DNA of 59,244 nt, taken from assembly GCA_900316975.1 (NCBI GenBank), contig ONFA01000010.1, positions 1-59,244 of the forward strand. Direction: 5' to 3'. Made by a program: the position numbers and the translations under genes. The notes beneath the pieces are model-generated. The model had not been told where the DNA came from, did not search any database, and saw only the letters and a program-made list of their open reading frames with translations. This stretch comes from an uncultured Prevotellaceae bacterium (GTDB lineage: Bacteria > Bacteroidota > Bacteroidia > Bacteroidales > Bacteroidaceae). How positions within the stretch are numbered: position 1 is the stretch's first letter; each line of letters begins with the position of its first letter. Below are positions 49,056 through 57,098 of this stretch, piece after piece.

Positions 49056-50332
49056 AATGATTGAAGTCTTACAGTCATTGCATTCTTGTGAGCATCCAGT
49101 TGTTCAGCCGCAGCCATCCGTTCCACAGCAGGTCCGATGGAACGAATGCCCTCCGCTGTCAACTCCTGGAAAGTAATCTTACGGCAGAACGAATCAAGGT
49201 TCACGCCGCTATATGCCTTGGCATAGCCGGAAGTTGGCAGTGTATGGTTGGTACCAGAAGCATAATCGCCAGCCGACTCGCAAGAGTAGTTGCCAAGGAA
49301 AACGCTGCCAGCATTCACCACCCTATCAGCAAAGGATGTATAATCCTTAATCGCAAGAATCAGGTGTTCGGGAGCATACTCGTTGGTCATTTCCAGCACC
49401 TCGTCCATATCCTTCACAATAATGAGTTTAGAATATTCCAGGGACTTCTCTGCAATCTCTTTACGAGGCAACAAAGCCAGTTGTCTGTCCACCTCTTCAT
49501 TCACCCTTTCAGCCAATGCCTCTGAGTTCGTGATAAGAATCACCTGCGAATCCACACCATGCTCAGCCTGAGAGAGCAAGTCGGCAGCCACAAACACAGG
49601 GTTTGCCGTATCGTCAGCCACCACAGCCACCTCCGATGGACCTGCTGGCATATCAATCGCCACCTCATGCAGACTCACCTGTTGCTTGGCAGCCATGACA
49701 AACTGGTTGCCGGGACCGAAAATCTTGCTCACCTTCGGCACAGATTCTGTTCCGTATGCCATCGCCCCAATCGCCTGTACACCACCAGCCTTGAAGATTC
49801 TGTTCACGCCAGCAATCTTAGCAGCCATCAGAATGGCAGGATTCACCTTGCCCTCACGGTTGGGAGGAGTGCAGAGCACAATCTCCTTACATCCCGCAAT
49901 CTTGGCAGGGGTAGCCAGCATCAGCACAGTCGAGAAGAGCGGTGCCGTACCGCCAGGAATGTAGAGACCCACCTTTTCGATGGCGACAGACTTCTGCCAG
50001 CACACCACCCCGGGAGCCGTCTCCACCTTCTCACCCTCAAACTTCTGTGCAGCATGGAACTTCTCGATGTTGGCATGAGCCAATTTCAGCGCCTCTTTCA
50101 AGTCGTCTGCCACCAGTCCTTCAGCCTCTGCCATTTCCGCTTCGGAAACAGCCAGCGAGTCGAGCCGGACCTTGTCGAACTTCTCCTCAAATGCCTTTAC
50201 CGCCGAATCGCCATACTGCCGAATCTGGTCAAGCACGGTCTGCACCGTCTCACGCAGTTCGGAAGCATCACGATGCGGACGTTCAAGCAAGGAAGTCCAC
50301 TCGCTTCTATTGGGATATTTTATGATGTTCAT
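49052..50332 (-). CDS. hisD: Histidinol dehydrogenase HisD
   Basis: HisD is a zinc-dependent enzyme that performs the last two oxidations to histidine with NAD. The 426-residue protein has the motifs [41 protein letters not shown] and [15 protein letters not shown], with the catalytic Glu/His in EHGVDSQ and a C-terminal [16 protein letters not shown]. It is complete, overlaps the hisC start by 4 bases, and follows hisG with a 68-base gap. Confidence 0.97.
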   Translation of the reverse strand: MNIIKYPNRSEWTSLLERPHRDASELRETVQTVLDQIRQYGDSAVKAFEEKFDKVRLDSLAVSEAEMAEAEGLVADDLKEALKLAHANIEKFHAAQKFEGEKVETAPGVVCWQKSVAIEKVGLYIPGGTAPLFSTVLMLATPAKIAGCKEIVLCTPPNREGKVNPAILMAAKIAGVNRIFKAGGVQAIGAMAYGTESVPKVSKIFGPGNQFVMAAKQQVSLHEVAIDMPAGPSEVAVVADDTANPVFVAADLLSQAEHGVDSQVILITNSEALAERVNEEVDRQLALLPRKEIAEKSLEYSKLIIVKDMDEVLEMTNEYAPEHLILAIKDYTSFADRVVNAGSVFLGNYSCESAGDYASGTNHTLPTSGYAKAYSGVNLDSFCRKITFQELTAEGIRSIGPAVERMAAAEQLDAHKNAMTVRLQSL

Positions 50333-50400
50333 CTTACAGTTACCATTTAGTCATTTTACCATTCAACCATTTACCAACTGGGAGCGAATTGTTCATCAAA

Positions 50401-51252
50401 TTAGAGTATCATCTTCTCAATAGGTGTCACCAAAATGCCTTCAGCACCCAAAGCCTTCAACTGGCCCACAATTTCCCAGAAATGCTTCTCGTCGAGCACT
50501 GCATGAACAGAACACCAATCCTCGTCAGCCAATGGAATGATGGTTGGGCTCTTCAAGCCAGGCAATACTTTCACAATCTCAGCCAAACGAGCCTTGGGAG
50601 CATTCATGCGCACATACTTCTTGTCCTCGGCAATGAGCACCGAATTGATACGGAAAAGAAGGTCGTTAAGGATGGATTTCTTCTCTTCATCCAAATTCTT
50701 ATTACCAATGAGGAGCGCTTCGCTCTGCATCACCACTTCAACCTCCTTCAGGTTGTTGCTGACCAAAGTGGAACCAGAACTGACAATGTCGAAAATGCCA
50801 TCAGCCAAACCAATGCCAGGCGCAATCTCCACAGAACCCTGAATGACGTGGATGTCAGTCTTCACACCCCTCTCTTCCAAGAATCTCTTCAAGATGACAG
50901 GATAAGAAGTGGCTATTTTCTTGCCATTAAACCACTCCACACCCGGATAGTCAATCGCCTTGGGAATTGCCAGCGAGATGCGGCATTTACTGAAGCCCAA
51001 TCGCTTCACGATGTCAGCATTCTCATTTCTTTCCACAAACTCGTTTTCACCGACAATACCCACATCAGCCACTCCGTCTGCCACCGTCTGTGGAATATCA
51101 TCATCGCGAAGGAAAAGCACCTCCAGCGGAAAGTTCGATGCCTGAACAAGCAGCGTGCGCTTACTTGAACTCACCTTTATGCCTGTCTCTTTCAGAAGTT
51201 CCATCGTGTCTTCGAAAAGACGGCCTTTTGATTGTACTGCAATACGTAACAT
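50401..51252 (-). CDS. hisG: ATP phosphoribosyltransferase HisG (long form)
   Basis: HisG is the first, histidine-inhibited enzyme of the pathway: ATP + PRPP gives phosphoribosyl-ATP. I start at the ATG at 51252 (283 residues), which reads MLRIAVQSKGRLFEDTMELL. The ORF start at 51279 adds nine residues that homologues lack. The active-site region is DIVSSGSTLVSNNLKEVE (about 166-183). The C-terminal ACT-like regulatory domain (about 205-283) marks the long hexameric form that does not need HisZ. It is the first gene of the his unit. hisA, hisF, hisH and hisI are not here, and I see no his leader peptide. Confidence 0.96.
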   Translation of the reverse strand: MLRIAVQSKGRLFEDTMELLKETGIKVSSSKRTLLVQASNFPLEVLFLRDDDIPQTVADGVADVGIVGENEFVERNENADIVKRLGFSKCRISLAIPKAIDYPGVEWFNGKKIATSYPVILKRFLEERGVKTDIHVIQGSVEIAPGIGLADGIFDIVSSGSTLVSNNLKEVEVVMQSEALLIGNKNLDEEKKSILNDLLFRINSVLIAEDKKYVRMNAPKARLAEIVKVLPGLKSPTIIPLADEDWCSVHAVLDEKHFWEIVGQLKALGAEGILVTPIEKMIL

Positions 51253-51309
51253 ATCTTTTTCCTTTTTTATAATATTCAATTAAAAGTTGCCCCATAAGAG
51301 GAGGGCTTG

Positions 51310-52479
51310 CTAATTGATCGCTCCCTGAAAAGTCATAATCGTCTTATTCGAAGGGACATAAGTTGCGATCATCGGACGCCGACGATTCGGCTCATCGTGT
51401 CGGAAAAACTCCAAGATGGCGCTGAACGGATAACGGCTCGTGTCAAACACTATGTAATCGTAATCCCTGTACAGGACATCTGTACTGGGCATATCGCCTA
51501 ACCTCGAATGGAACACGTCATACTTAAACTGATGTTTCTCCGCAATCTCCTTCATCTCGGCAAGATTTCCGCCATCACTCACAATCAAGAACTTCTGCCG
51601 CTTCATCTTGGGATTCTTATGCGACCACGCATAGGTTTTCTGCATCACATACGACATGGTTCCCCTCATCACCACCGTCAGTGTAATGAAAGCCGAGTAA
51701 ATGGCACTATAATGTGTGAAGTGCTTCTTGAAGAAAATCACCATCGCCTTATGAAAGGCATTCACATACTTGAGCGAGTCCTTCTTCGTGCTCTCACCCT
51801 TGTAATGCAGGATTTGGGTCGGAATGTAGTAGTTCTGGTAACCAGCCTTCAACACACGATAACTCAAATCAATGTCCTCGCCATACATAAAGAACGACTC
51901 GTCCAACAGTCCCACTTTATCCAACGCCTCCTTACGGATAAACATGAAGGCACCGCTTACAATCTCGATAGGATTGATAGACTGCTTGTTCAGATACTGC
52001 ATATAGTACCTGCCGAACAAACGGCTCTTGGGAAACAGCGAACCCAATCCCGACATCTTACAAAAAGCCACAAACGGCGTCGGGACACCTCGACGAGATT
52101 CTGGTGCAAAAGAGCCATCCACCCTCAACATCCCCACACCACACATGCCAGCCTGCGGATTCTTGTCCATGAAGTCAATGCACTCTCTCAAGGTGCGCTC
52201 ACCCACAAACGTGTCAGGATTCAGCAACAGCACATACTCCCCACGTGCCTCTCGCAAAGCCTGATTGTTGGCACGAGAGAAACCAACGTTTTCCTCATTC
52301 TGGATGTAGCGCACCCAAGGGAACTTTCCCCTCAGGTACGACATGGAGTCGTCACTGCTGTTGTTGTCCACAACAAACACTTCACCACCCACACCCGTCA
52401 ATGCCTTCTCCACCGAGAGCAAGCATTGCTCCAGATAATAGCGGACATTGTAATTGACTATGACGATGGAGAGTTTCAT
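51310..52479 (-). CDS. GT2 family glycosyltransferase
   Basis: The 389-residue protein has the GT-A start KLSIVIVNYNVRYYLEQCLLSVEKA, the VVDNNSSDDS nucleotide-sugar-binding loop, ENVGFSRANNQALREA and the DxD-like motif LLLNPDTFV (about residues 93-101). The last hundred residues contain a hydrophobic segment (around 260-285) and a small C-terminal domain (FLIVSDGGNLAEMKEIAEKH) outside the family core. It is probably a cell-surface polysaccharide rhamnosyl- or similar transferase. It touches the upstream gene (stop at 52480, ATG at 52479). Confidence 0.88.
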   Translation of the reverse strand: MKLSIVIVNYNVRYYLEQCLLSVEKALTGVGGEVFVVDNNSSDDSMSYLRGKFPWVRYIQNEENVGFSRANNQALREARGEYVLLLNPDTFVGERTLRECIDFMDKNPQAGMCGVGMLRVDGSFAPESRRGVPTPFVAFCKMSGLGSLFPKSRLFGRYYMQYLNKQSINPIEIVSGAFMFIRKEALDKVGLLDESFFMYGEDIDLSYRVLKAGYQNYYIPTQILHYKGESTKKDSLKYVNAFHKAMVIFFKKHFTHYSAIYSAFITLTVVMRGTMSYVMQKTYAWSHKNPKMKRQKFLIVSDGGNLAEMKEIAEKHQFKYDVFHSRLGDMPSTDVLYRDYDYIVFDTSRYPFSAILEFFRHDEPNRRRPMIATYVPSNKTIMTFQGAIN

Positions 52480-52932
52480 CTATTCTTTATTCACATCTTC
52501 CAGATAAGAAGAAATCTTCGACTCTGAAGGCCAACAGTAAATCGTGGCACACATCGCCACCAACGCACAAAACACACCGCTAACGCTTGTCGCAACGTAA
52601 TAGATTGCCACACTGAACACGGCAGACACACACAAGATGCCCAATCTCACCACACTCCATATATGATATGAGCACAAAGCCTCATCGTTGTTCATGCGGC
52701 GCAATCCCCTTGTTGTGTTCAACGTGAACAAACGGATCGCCAAAGGAATGCCCACAATCGTCAGCACAATGTCAGCCAAGTTCAATTTAAATTCTTCCGG
52801 AGAATGAGGCAACACCAAACCATTCGGTATCACATCCAGTTCGCCCAACACGACAGCAGCCACAACAATCAGCCACACCACCGCCATCTCTATTCTTAAA
52901 GCCCTCAAAAGCCTCTGTATATATTTAACCAT
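52480..52932 (-). CDS. Membrane protein of unknown function
   Basis: The 150-residue protein has four probable membrane segments (about 15-32, 49-65, 90-107 and 114-132). A short cytoplasmic loop contains TTRGLRRMNNDEAL. I do not recognise a family. Because its stop immediately precedes the glycosyltransferase start, it is probably translated together with that gene and could help membrane attachment of it, which is inference from layout. Confidence 0.6.
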   Translation of the reverse strand: MVKYIQRLLRALRIEMAVVWLIVVAAVVLGELDVIPNGLVLPHSPEEFKLNLADIVLTIVGIPLAIRLFTLNTTRGLRRMNNDEALCSYHIWSVVRLGILCVSAVFSVAIYYVATSVSGVFCALVAMCATIYCWPSESKISSYLEDVNKE

Positions 52933-53001
52933 AATCTTGTAATAATCCTATCCATTCATCCCCATATCTACTCATCCCCGCCATATTCAAATCTTCAACC
53001 T

Positions 53002-53625
53002 TTACTTCCCCGTGAAAGGCACACGGTTCACCAGAGAGCGCCCCAGTGTCACCTCATCCGTGTACTGCAGTTCATCATTGATGCTCATGCCCCTTGCCAG
53101 CACCGTCAGTTTCAGATCAGGATACTTCGACAACTTGCGGAAGATATAGAAATTGGTGGCATCACCCTCCATCGTCGAACTCAAGGCGAAAATCACCTCG
53201 TCCACACCTCCTTTATCCACTCGCTCCACCAAACTGTCTATTTCCAACTGGCTCGGTCCCACACCATCCATCGGCGAAATCACACCACCCAGCACATGAT
53301 ACAAACCATGATACTGCTGCGTCTGCTCTATCGCCATCACATCCTGCACATTCTCCACCACACAAATGAGGGAAGCGTCGCGATGCGGATTCGCACAGAT
53401 TTGACACACATCGTCATCGCTGATGTTGTGGCACACTTCACAATAATGCACCTCATGACACAGCGTCGAAACAGCATCCGTGAAAGCATCAATCTTGCCG
53501 ACATCCAGACGCAGCATGTGCAGCACAAGCCGCATCGCCGTCTTACGCCCGACACCCGGCAGTTTCGAAAACTCATCTACGGCACGTTCCAGCAATGCTG
53601 ACGAATACTGCTGATTGATTCCCAT
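53002..53625 (-). CDS. recR: Recombination protein RecR
   Basis: RecR acts with RecO and RecF in loading RecA at gaps. The 207-residue protein has the helix-hairpin-helix start [23 protein letters not shown] region (about 19-36), the zinc finger [16 protein letters not shown] (C62, C65, C74, C77) and the Toprim domain ([34 protein letters not shown]). The length is normal. A -7-like box CAAAGTTA is at 53656-53663. A strong hairpin terminator separates it from the YtxH operon. Confidence 0.97.
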   Translation of the reverse strand: MGINQQYSSALLERAVDEFSKLPGVGRKTAMRLVLHMLRLDVGKIDAFTDAVSTLCHEVHYCEVCHNISDDDVCQICANPHRDASLICVVENVQDVMAIEQTQQYHGLYHVLGGVISPMDGVGPSQLEIDSLVERVDKGGVDEVIFALSSTMEGDATNFYIFRKLSKYPDLKLTVLARGMSINDELQYTDEVTLGRSLVNRVPFTGK

Positions 53626-53687
53626 GTCTCTTTCCGAACTATCCTAATTTGGGTACAAAGTTACGGAAAAAAAGTGAAAAGAGAAGA

Positions 53688-53754
53688 GTGATAAGTGAAA
53701 AATCTAAGTTTCTCCCACCCAAAGGAGCCTTAATGCAGATTTTTCACTTATCAC
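53688..53754 (-). terminator. Inverted repeat terminator of the YtxH/holin operon
   Basis: GTGATAAGTGAAAAATCT (53688-53705) is complementary over 18 bp to AGATTTTTCACTTATCAC (53737-53754). Further imperfect pairing extends outward (AAAGTGAAAAG / CACTTTTCACTT). It lies 26 bases after the stop at 53781. Confidence 0.75.
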
Positions 53755-53780
53755 CCTTACACTTTTCACTTACTTGTCGG

Positions 53781-54026
53781 CTATTTCCGTTTCTTTGAAA
53801 AGAACCCGAACATTCCTCCCAAAGCCATGACCGTCTTATAGGCAGAAATGGCATAACCCACATAGTTCATGTATCGGTTGGACGATTTCAGGAAAAAGTT
53901 CTCCGGATATACAAAACAATCAACAACGTCATTCTTCACCTTGTCCACACCGTAGTCAATCTGTCGCCTTGCACGTTCCTTCTCGCTACGGATTTCTTTT
54001 AGCGAAGCATATTGATTCCTTTTCAT
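53781..54026 (-). CDS. Small protein of unknown function, last gene of the YtxH operon
   Basis: The 81-residue protein begins basic and helical (LKEIRSEKERARRQIDYG) and ends in a possible hydrophobic helix (about 56-75, VGYAISAYKTVMALGGMFGFF) followed by SKKRK. I do not recognise a family. Its ATG overlaps the stop of the holin-like gene by 4 bases (54023-54026), so it is a coupled partner in an envelope-stress-type operon. Confidence 0.65.
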   Translation of the reverse strand: MKRNQYASLKEIRSEKERARRQIDYGVDKVKNDVVDCFVYPENFFLKSSNRYMNYVGYAISAYKTVMALGGMFGFFSKKRK

Positions 54027-54475
54027 TCCTCGCCTCCTTCCTCTTCATAGTCATCCAATTCCCGAACAAGACTCTCCGCCAACTTGCGGATCTGTTCATC
54101 CTTGCCATTCTTTTTCAGCATCTGCTCCGTAAAGGTAGGCACATTCAGCAACTGCTCGCTGAACATCCTCACAAACGGATTTTCAATCAGAGGCTTTCTC
54201 AACAAGAACGCCAGCAAGATGAGCAGCACCAAGAAGCCGCCCACGATGTAGTAACTCAGCATATCGCTTCCCGTCAGCAGGGTCAAGGTCTTCACCAGTC
54301 CCGTGCTCAGGAAGAAGATGGCACTTGTTGCCAAAGCCATCGTCACGGCAGCCAGCACCACAAACGTAGTCACCATCGTCAAGCGTTCCGTCGCCTCAAG
54401 ACGGAGGTAACGCTCCACACGGTAAGCCAGCCTGCGGATGTCTTCACTCACTCTATCGGTTGCACTCATGGGCAT
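54023..54475 (-). CDS. Phage-holin-3-6-like (DUF1469) membrane protein
   Basis: The 150-residue protein has an amphipathic start, RVSEDIRRLAYRVERYLRLEATERLT, and two strong membrane helices (about 33-57 and 72-95), the arrangement of DUF1469/Holin_3_6 proteins. A long acidic C-terminal tail (about 135-150) is rich in Glu. In other bacteria such genes group with YtxH proteins in general-stress operons. It is placed between the YtxH gene (5-base gap) and a small coupled gene. Confidence 0.8.
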   Translation of the reverse strand: MPMSATDRVSEDIRRLAYRVERYLRLEATERLTMVTTFVVLAAVTMALATSAIFFLSTGLVKTLTLLTGSDMLSYYIVGGFLVLLILLAFLLRKPLIENPFVRMFSEQLLNVPTFTEQMLKKNGKDEQIRKLAESLVRELDDYEEEGGEE

Positions 54476-54480
54476 TCCCT

Positions 54481-54729
54481 TTATTCAGCGTCAAAATCCT
54501 CTGCAGGCACAACTTCCTTCTTCCTGCCGAGACCTTTGATTTCGTCCACCAATTTCTCGAAAGACTCCTTGTCGAGTTTGATGCCACGCTTTTCAAGCGC
54601 TTCCTTGATTTTCGCACGCTGGTCTTCACCCTTCTCAGGAGCAAAAAGAAGACCGATTGCCGCTCCAGCAATGGCACCGCCCACAAAAGCAGCAGCCAAT
54701 GCAAAACCATCACCTTTTGTCATAATCAT
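54481..54729 (-). CDS. YtxH domain-containing protein
   Basis: The 82-residue protein has a single N-terminal Gly/Ala-rich membrane helix (FALAAAFVGGAIAGAAIGLLFAPEKGEDQRA, spanning about residues 7-28 with the APEKGE signature at its end), then a charged helical tail (KRGIKLDKESFEKLVDEIKGL). YtxH proteins are general-stress proteins in Gram-positives and similar small membrane proteins elsewhere. It is the first of a three-gene unit, with a -7-like box CAAAGATA at 54778-54785. Confidence 0.85.
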   Translation of the reverse strand: MIMTKGDGFALAAAFVGGAIAGAAIGLLFAPEKGEDQRAKIKEALEKRGIKLDKESFEKLVDEIKGLGRKKEVVPAEDFDAE

Positions 54730-54847
54730 TCTAATTTAAAGGTTGATAATGAATGTTAATTGTCACTATTTTGATGACAAAGATAGGACATAATCCACAA
54801 AAAGCAACACTTTTTTCAATGTTTAACTTTTTTTTGCACACTTCTCT

Positions 54848-54878
54848 TTTGCAATATGATAAATATGCCCTAACTTTG
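54848..54878 (+). promoter_or_regulatory. Promoter of the SPOR lipoprotein gene
   Basis: TTTG (54848-54851) and TAACTTTG (54871-54878) are spaced 19 bp apart, 40 bases before the ATG. Confidence 0.75.
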
Positions 54879-54918
54879 TACAAAGCATTCAATCATCTAA
54901 TTATAAAAAGAGAAAAAT

Positions 54919-55407
54919 ATGAAGAAAAGTATTTTGATGGGATTAGCACTTGTTGCAGCCCTTGCTTTCGTATCGTGCAAGTCATCTGAAAGCAGTTACA
55001 GGAAAGCCTACGAAAAAGCCAAGGCACAAGAAATGGCACAAACCAACACGACCGACCAAGTTGAAACAGCACCTGTCACTGTGACCCCTGTTGTCACCAC
55101 ACCAGTCACCACTGCAACAGCAGCCAACACTGAGAATGACCGCCAGGAACGTCTCACCGTCATGAACGGCGGCACCCTCAAGGCATTCAACGTCGTATGC
55201 GGTTCTTTCAGCAGTGTTGACAATGCCAACAACCTGCGCAACACCCTCGTATCCAAGGGCTATTCCGCACAAGTGGCGCAGAACCCCGAGACAGGCATGT
55301 ACCGTGTCATAGCCTCTTCGTTCGACGACCGTGCTGCCGCTGTCCAGTCTCGCGACCAACTTCGTGGCACCTATCCCGACGCTTGGCTCCTCTATCGCAC
55401 ATATTAA
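54919..55407 (+). CDS. SPOR domain lipoprotein
   Basis: The 162-residue protein has a lipoprotein signal (LAFVSCKSS, Cys 20). A Thr/Val/Pro-rich linker (about 48-70, TVTPVVTTPVTTATAA) leads to a C-terminal SPOR domain (about 85-162) with FNVVCGSFSSVDNANNLRNTL, GMYRVIASSFDDRAAA and AWLLYRTY. SPOR domains bind denuded glycan strands at the division septum. It is monocistronic, with a strong terminator at 55434-55471. Confidence 0.92.
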   Translation: MKKSILMGLALVAALAFVSCKSSESSYRKAYEKAKAQEMAQTNTTDQVETAPVTVTPVVTTPVTTATAANTENDRQERLTVMNGGTLKAFNVVCGSFSSVDNANNLRNTLVSKGYSAQVAQNPETGMYRVIASSFDDRAAAVQSRDQLRGTYPDAWLLYRTY

Positions 55408-55433
55408 GCAATCAAACTACATACATATATAAT

Positions 55434-55471
55434 AAAGTGGCAACCTGCATCTGCGCAAGTTGCCACTTTTT
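55434..55471 (+). terminator. Terminator of the SPOR lipoprotein gene
   Basis: AAAGTGGCAAC (55434-55444) and GTTGCCACTTT (55459-55469) form an 11-bp stem followed by a T run. Confidence 0.9.
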
Positions 55472-55548
55472 GTTGATAACCTAAAGCAAGTTTTAGAACA
55501 GAATGATGGTATCGCATGATGAGGAAGATTACTTTACCCTCATTTTTT

Positions 55549-55578
55549 TTTGTTTTTATTTGATTTTTCCTAACTTTG
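55549..55578 (+). promoter_or_regulatory. Promoter of the amino-acid symporter gene
   Basis: TTTG (55549-55552) and TAACTTTG (55571-55578) have 18-bp spacing, 23 bases before the ATG at 55602. Confidence 0.65.
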
Positions 55579-55601
55579 CAGCATAAAATTAAATCTTGAA
55601 T

Positions 55602-56984
55602 ATGGAACAACTCCTTCAACTCACAGAAGATATCAGTGGAATCATGTGGGGATGGCCCATGATTATTTTGTTGCTTGGTACCCACATCTTCCTCACCATC
55701 CGACTCAAATTTCCGCAACGCAAAATCTGGACAGCCATCAAACTGTCGGTAAAGAAAGACAAAGACGCAACGGGCGACGTAAGCCAGTTCGGAGCATTGG
55801 CAACCTCGTTGGCTGCCACCATCGGCACAGGCAACATCATCGGTGTGGCAACCGCCGTGAGTCTGGGTGGTCCAGGTGCAGTGCTGTGGTGTTGGCTCAC
55901 AGGTGTGTTTGGCATCGCCACGAAATATGGCGAGGGATTACTTGCCATTAAGTACCGTGAGAAAACACCAGACGGCAGAATGATGGGCGGTCCGATGTAT
56001 GCCTTGCAGAACGGATTGGGCATGAAATGGCTCGGCATCTTATTCTGCTTGTTTGCAGCAGTGGCATCATTCGGCATCGGAAACACAGTGCAGGCAAATG
56101 CCATCAGCGAAAACATCTCACTGGTGATGGAAGAATGGATGACACCAGACATAACAAAGATGATTACAGGTTTCATACTTGCTGCACTCGTGGGATTTGT
56201 TGTGATTGGCGGCGTGAAGAGCATCGCACGATGGTGCATGGCTTTAGTGCCCATGATGGCAGTGTTGTATGTGCTCGGTTGCCTCTACATCTTATGTGTC
56301 AACCATAACTATCTGGGTGAAGCATTCTCACTCATCTTCCAAGAGGCATTCTCACTCAAAGCCGTGGGAGGTGGAACAGCAGGAACAGTGCTGATGGTGG
56401 CAGCGCGATATGGTATTGCCCGCGGACTCTTCTCCAACGAGTCTGGCATGGGTTCAGCCCCCATCGTAGCGGCGGCAGCACAAACGAAAAACCCCGTACG
56501 CCAAGCCTTGGTTTCCTCCACAGGCACATTCTGGGACACCGTCATCATTTGCGCCATTACAGGACTGGTCATCGTGTCGAGCATCATCGCCTATCCAGAA
56601 ATCAGCCAAGAGGATGGAGGCATGCTGACAAAGAAAGCATTCGGCATGATTCCCTATGTGGGCACCCCCATCCTGACCTTCGGCATCGTCACGTTTGCCT
56701 TCTCCACCATCTTAGGCTGGAGTTACTACGGCGAAAGGGCGATGGAGTATCTGGCAGGCAAACGCAGCATTGTCTTCTACCGCGTTGTGTTCATCCTGTT
56801 AGTGTTTGCAGGCTCCACCATGAGTTTGGCACTGGTGTGGAACTTAGCAGACATCATGAATGCCCTTATGGCAATCCCCAACCTTATCTCCCTGCTGTTG
56901 TTGTCGGGTGTGATGGCAAAGGAAACACAACACTATTTGTGGAACAAGCATCTGGACGATGAAGATAAAGAAGTTGAAAGTTGA
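55602..56984 (+). CDS. Alanine/glycine:cation symporter (AGCS family)
   Basis: The 460-residue integral membrane protein has the AGCS pattern: GALATSLAATIGTGNIIGVATAVSLGGPGAVLWCW, in part, around residues 63-97, FGIGNTVQANAISE, the signature-like RYGIARGLFSNESGMGSAPIVAAAAQTKNPVRQA, in part, around 265-298, and GWSYYGERAMEYL. It has about eleven membrane spans. It likely imports alanine, glycine or serine with sodium. I chose the ATG at 55602 rather than the TTG at 55596. Tandem GTTAGGG-type words follow it. Confidence 0.92.
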   Translation: MEQLLQLTEDISGIMWGWPMIILLLGTHIFLTIRLKFPQRKIWTAIKLSVKKDKDATGDVSQFGALATSLAATIGTGNIIGVATAVSLGGPGAVLWCWLTGVFGIATKYGEGLLAIKYREKTPDGRMMGGPMYALQNGLGMKWLGILFCLFAAVASFGIGNTVQANAISENISLVMEEWMTPDITKMITGFILAALVGFVVIGGVKSIARWCMALVPMMAVLYVLGCLYILCVNHNYLGEAFSLIFQEAFSLKAVGGGTAGTVLMVAARYGIARGLFSNESGMGSAPIVAAAAQTKNPVRQALVSSTGTFWDTVIICAITGLVIVSSIIAYPEISQEDGGMLTKKAFGMIPYVGTPILTFGIVTFAFSTILGWSYYGERAMEYLAGKRSIVFYRVVFILLVFAGSTMSLALVWNLADIMNALMAIPNLISLLLLSGVMAKETQHYLWNKHLDDEDKEVES

Positions 56985-57022
56985 AGACCCCTCTGACTAA
57001 AGACCCCTCCGGCTCCCAACTG

Positions 57023-57080
57023 TTAGGGTTAAAGTTAGGGTTAAGGTTAGAGTTAGAGTTAGAGTATAGAGTATAGAGTT
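57023..57080. repeat. GTTAGGGTTA / GTTAGA / AGTATAG tandem words
   Basis: The spacer between the symporter and the antiporter holds 4-5 degenerate copies of GTTAGGGTTAA, then GTTAGA (three), then AGTATAG (two). The same word types occur at 37559-37587. No structure or gene is visible. Confidence 0.7.
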
Positions 57081-57098
57081 TAAGATAAGAGAATAATT

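Noticed and set aside
51253..51309. Histidine-operon attenuator or leader peptide before hisG
   Set aside because: The 57-bp gap holds an AT-rich stretch with no run of His codons and no clear pair of competing hairpins.
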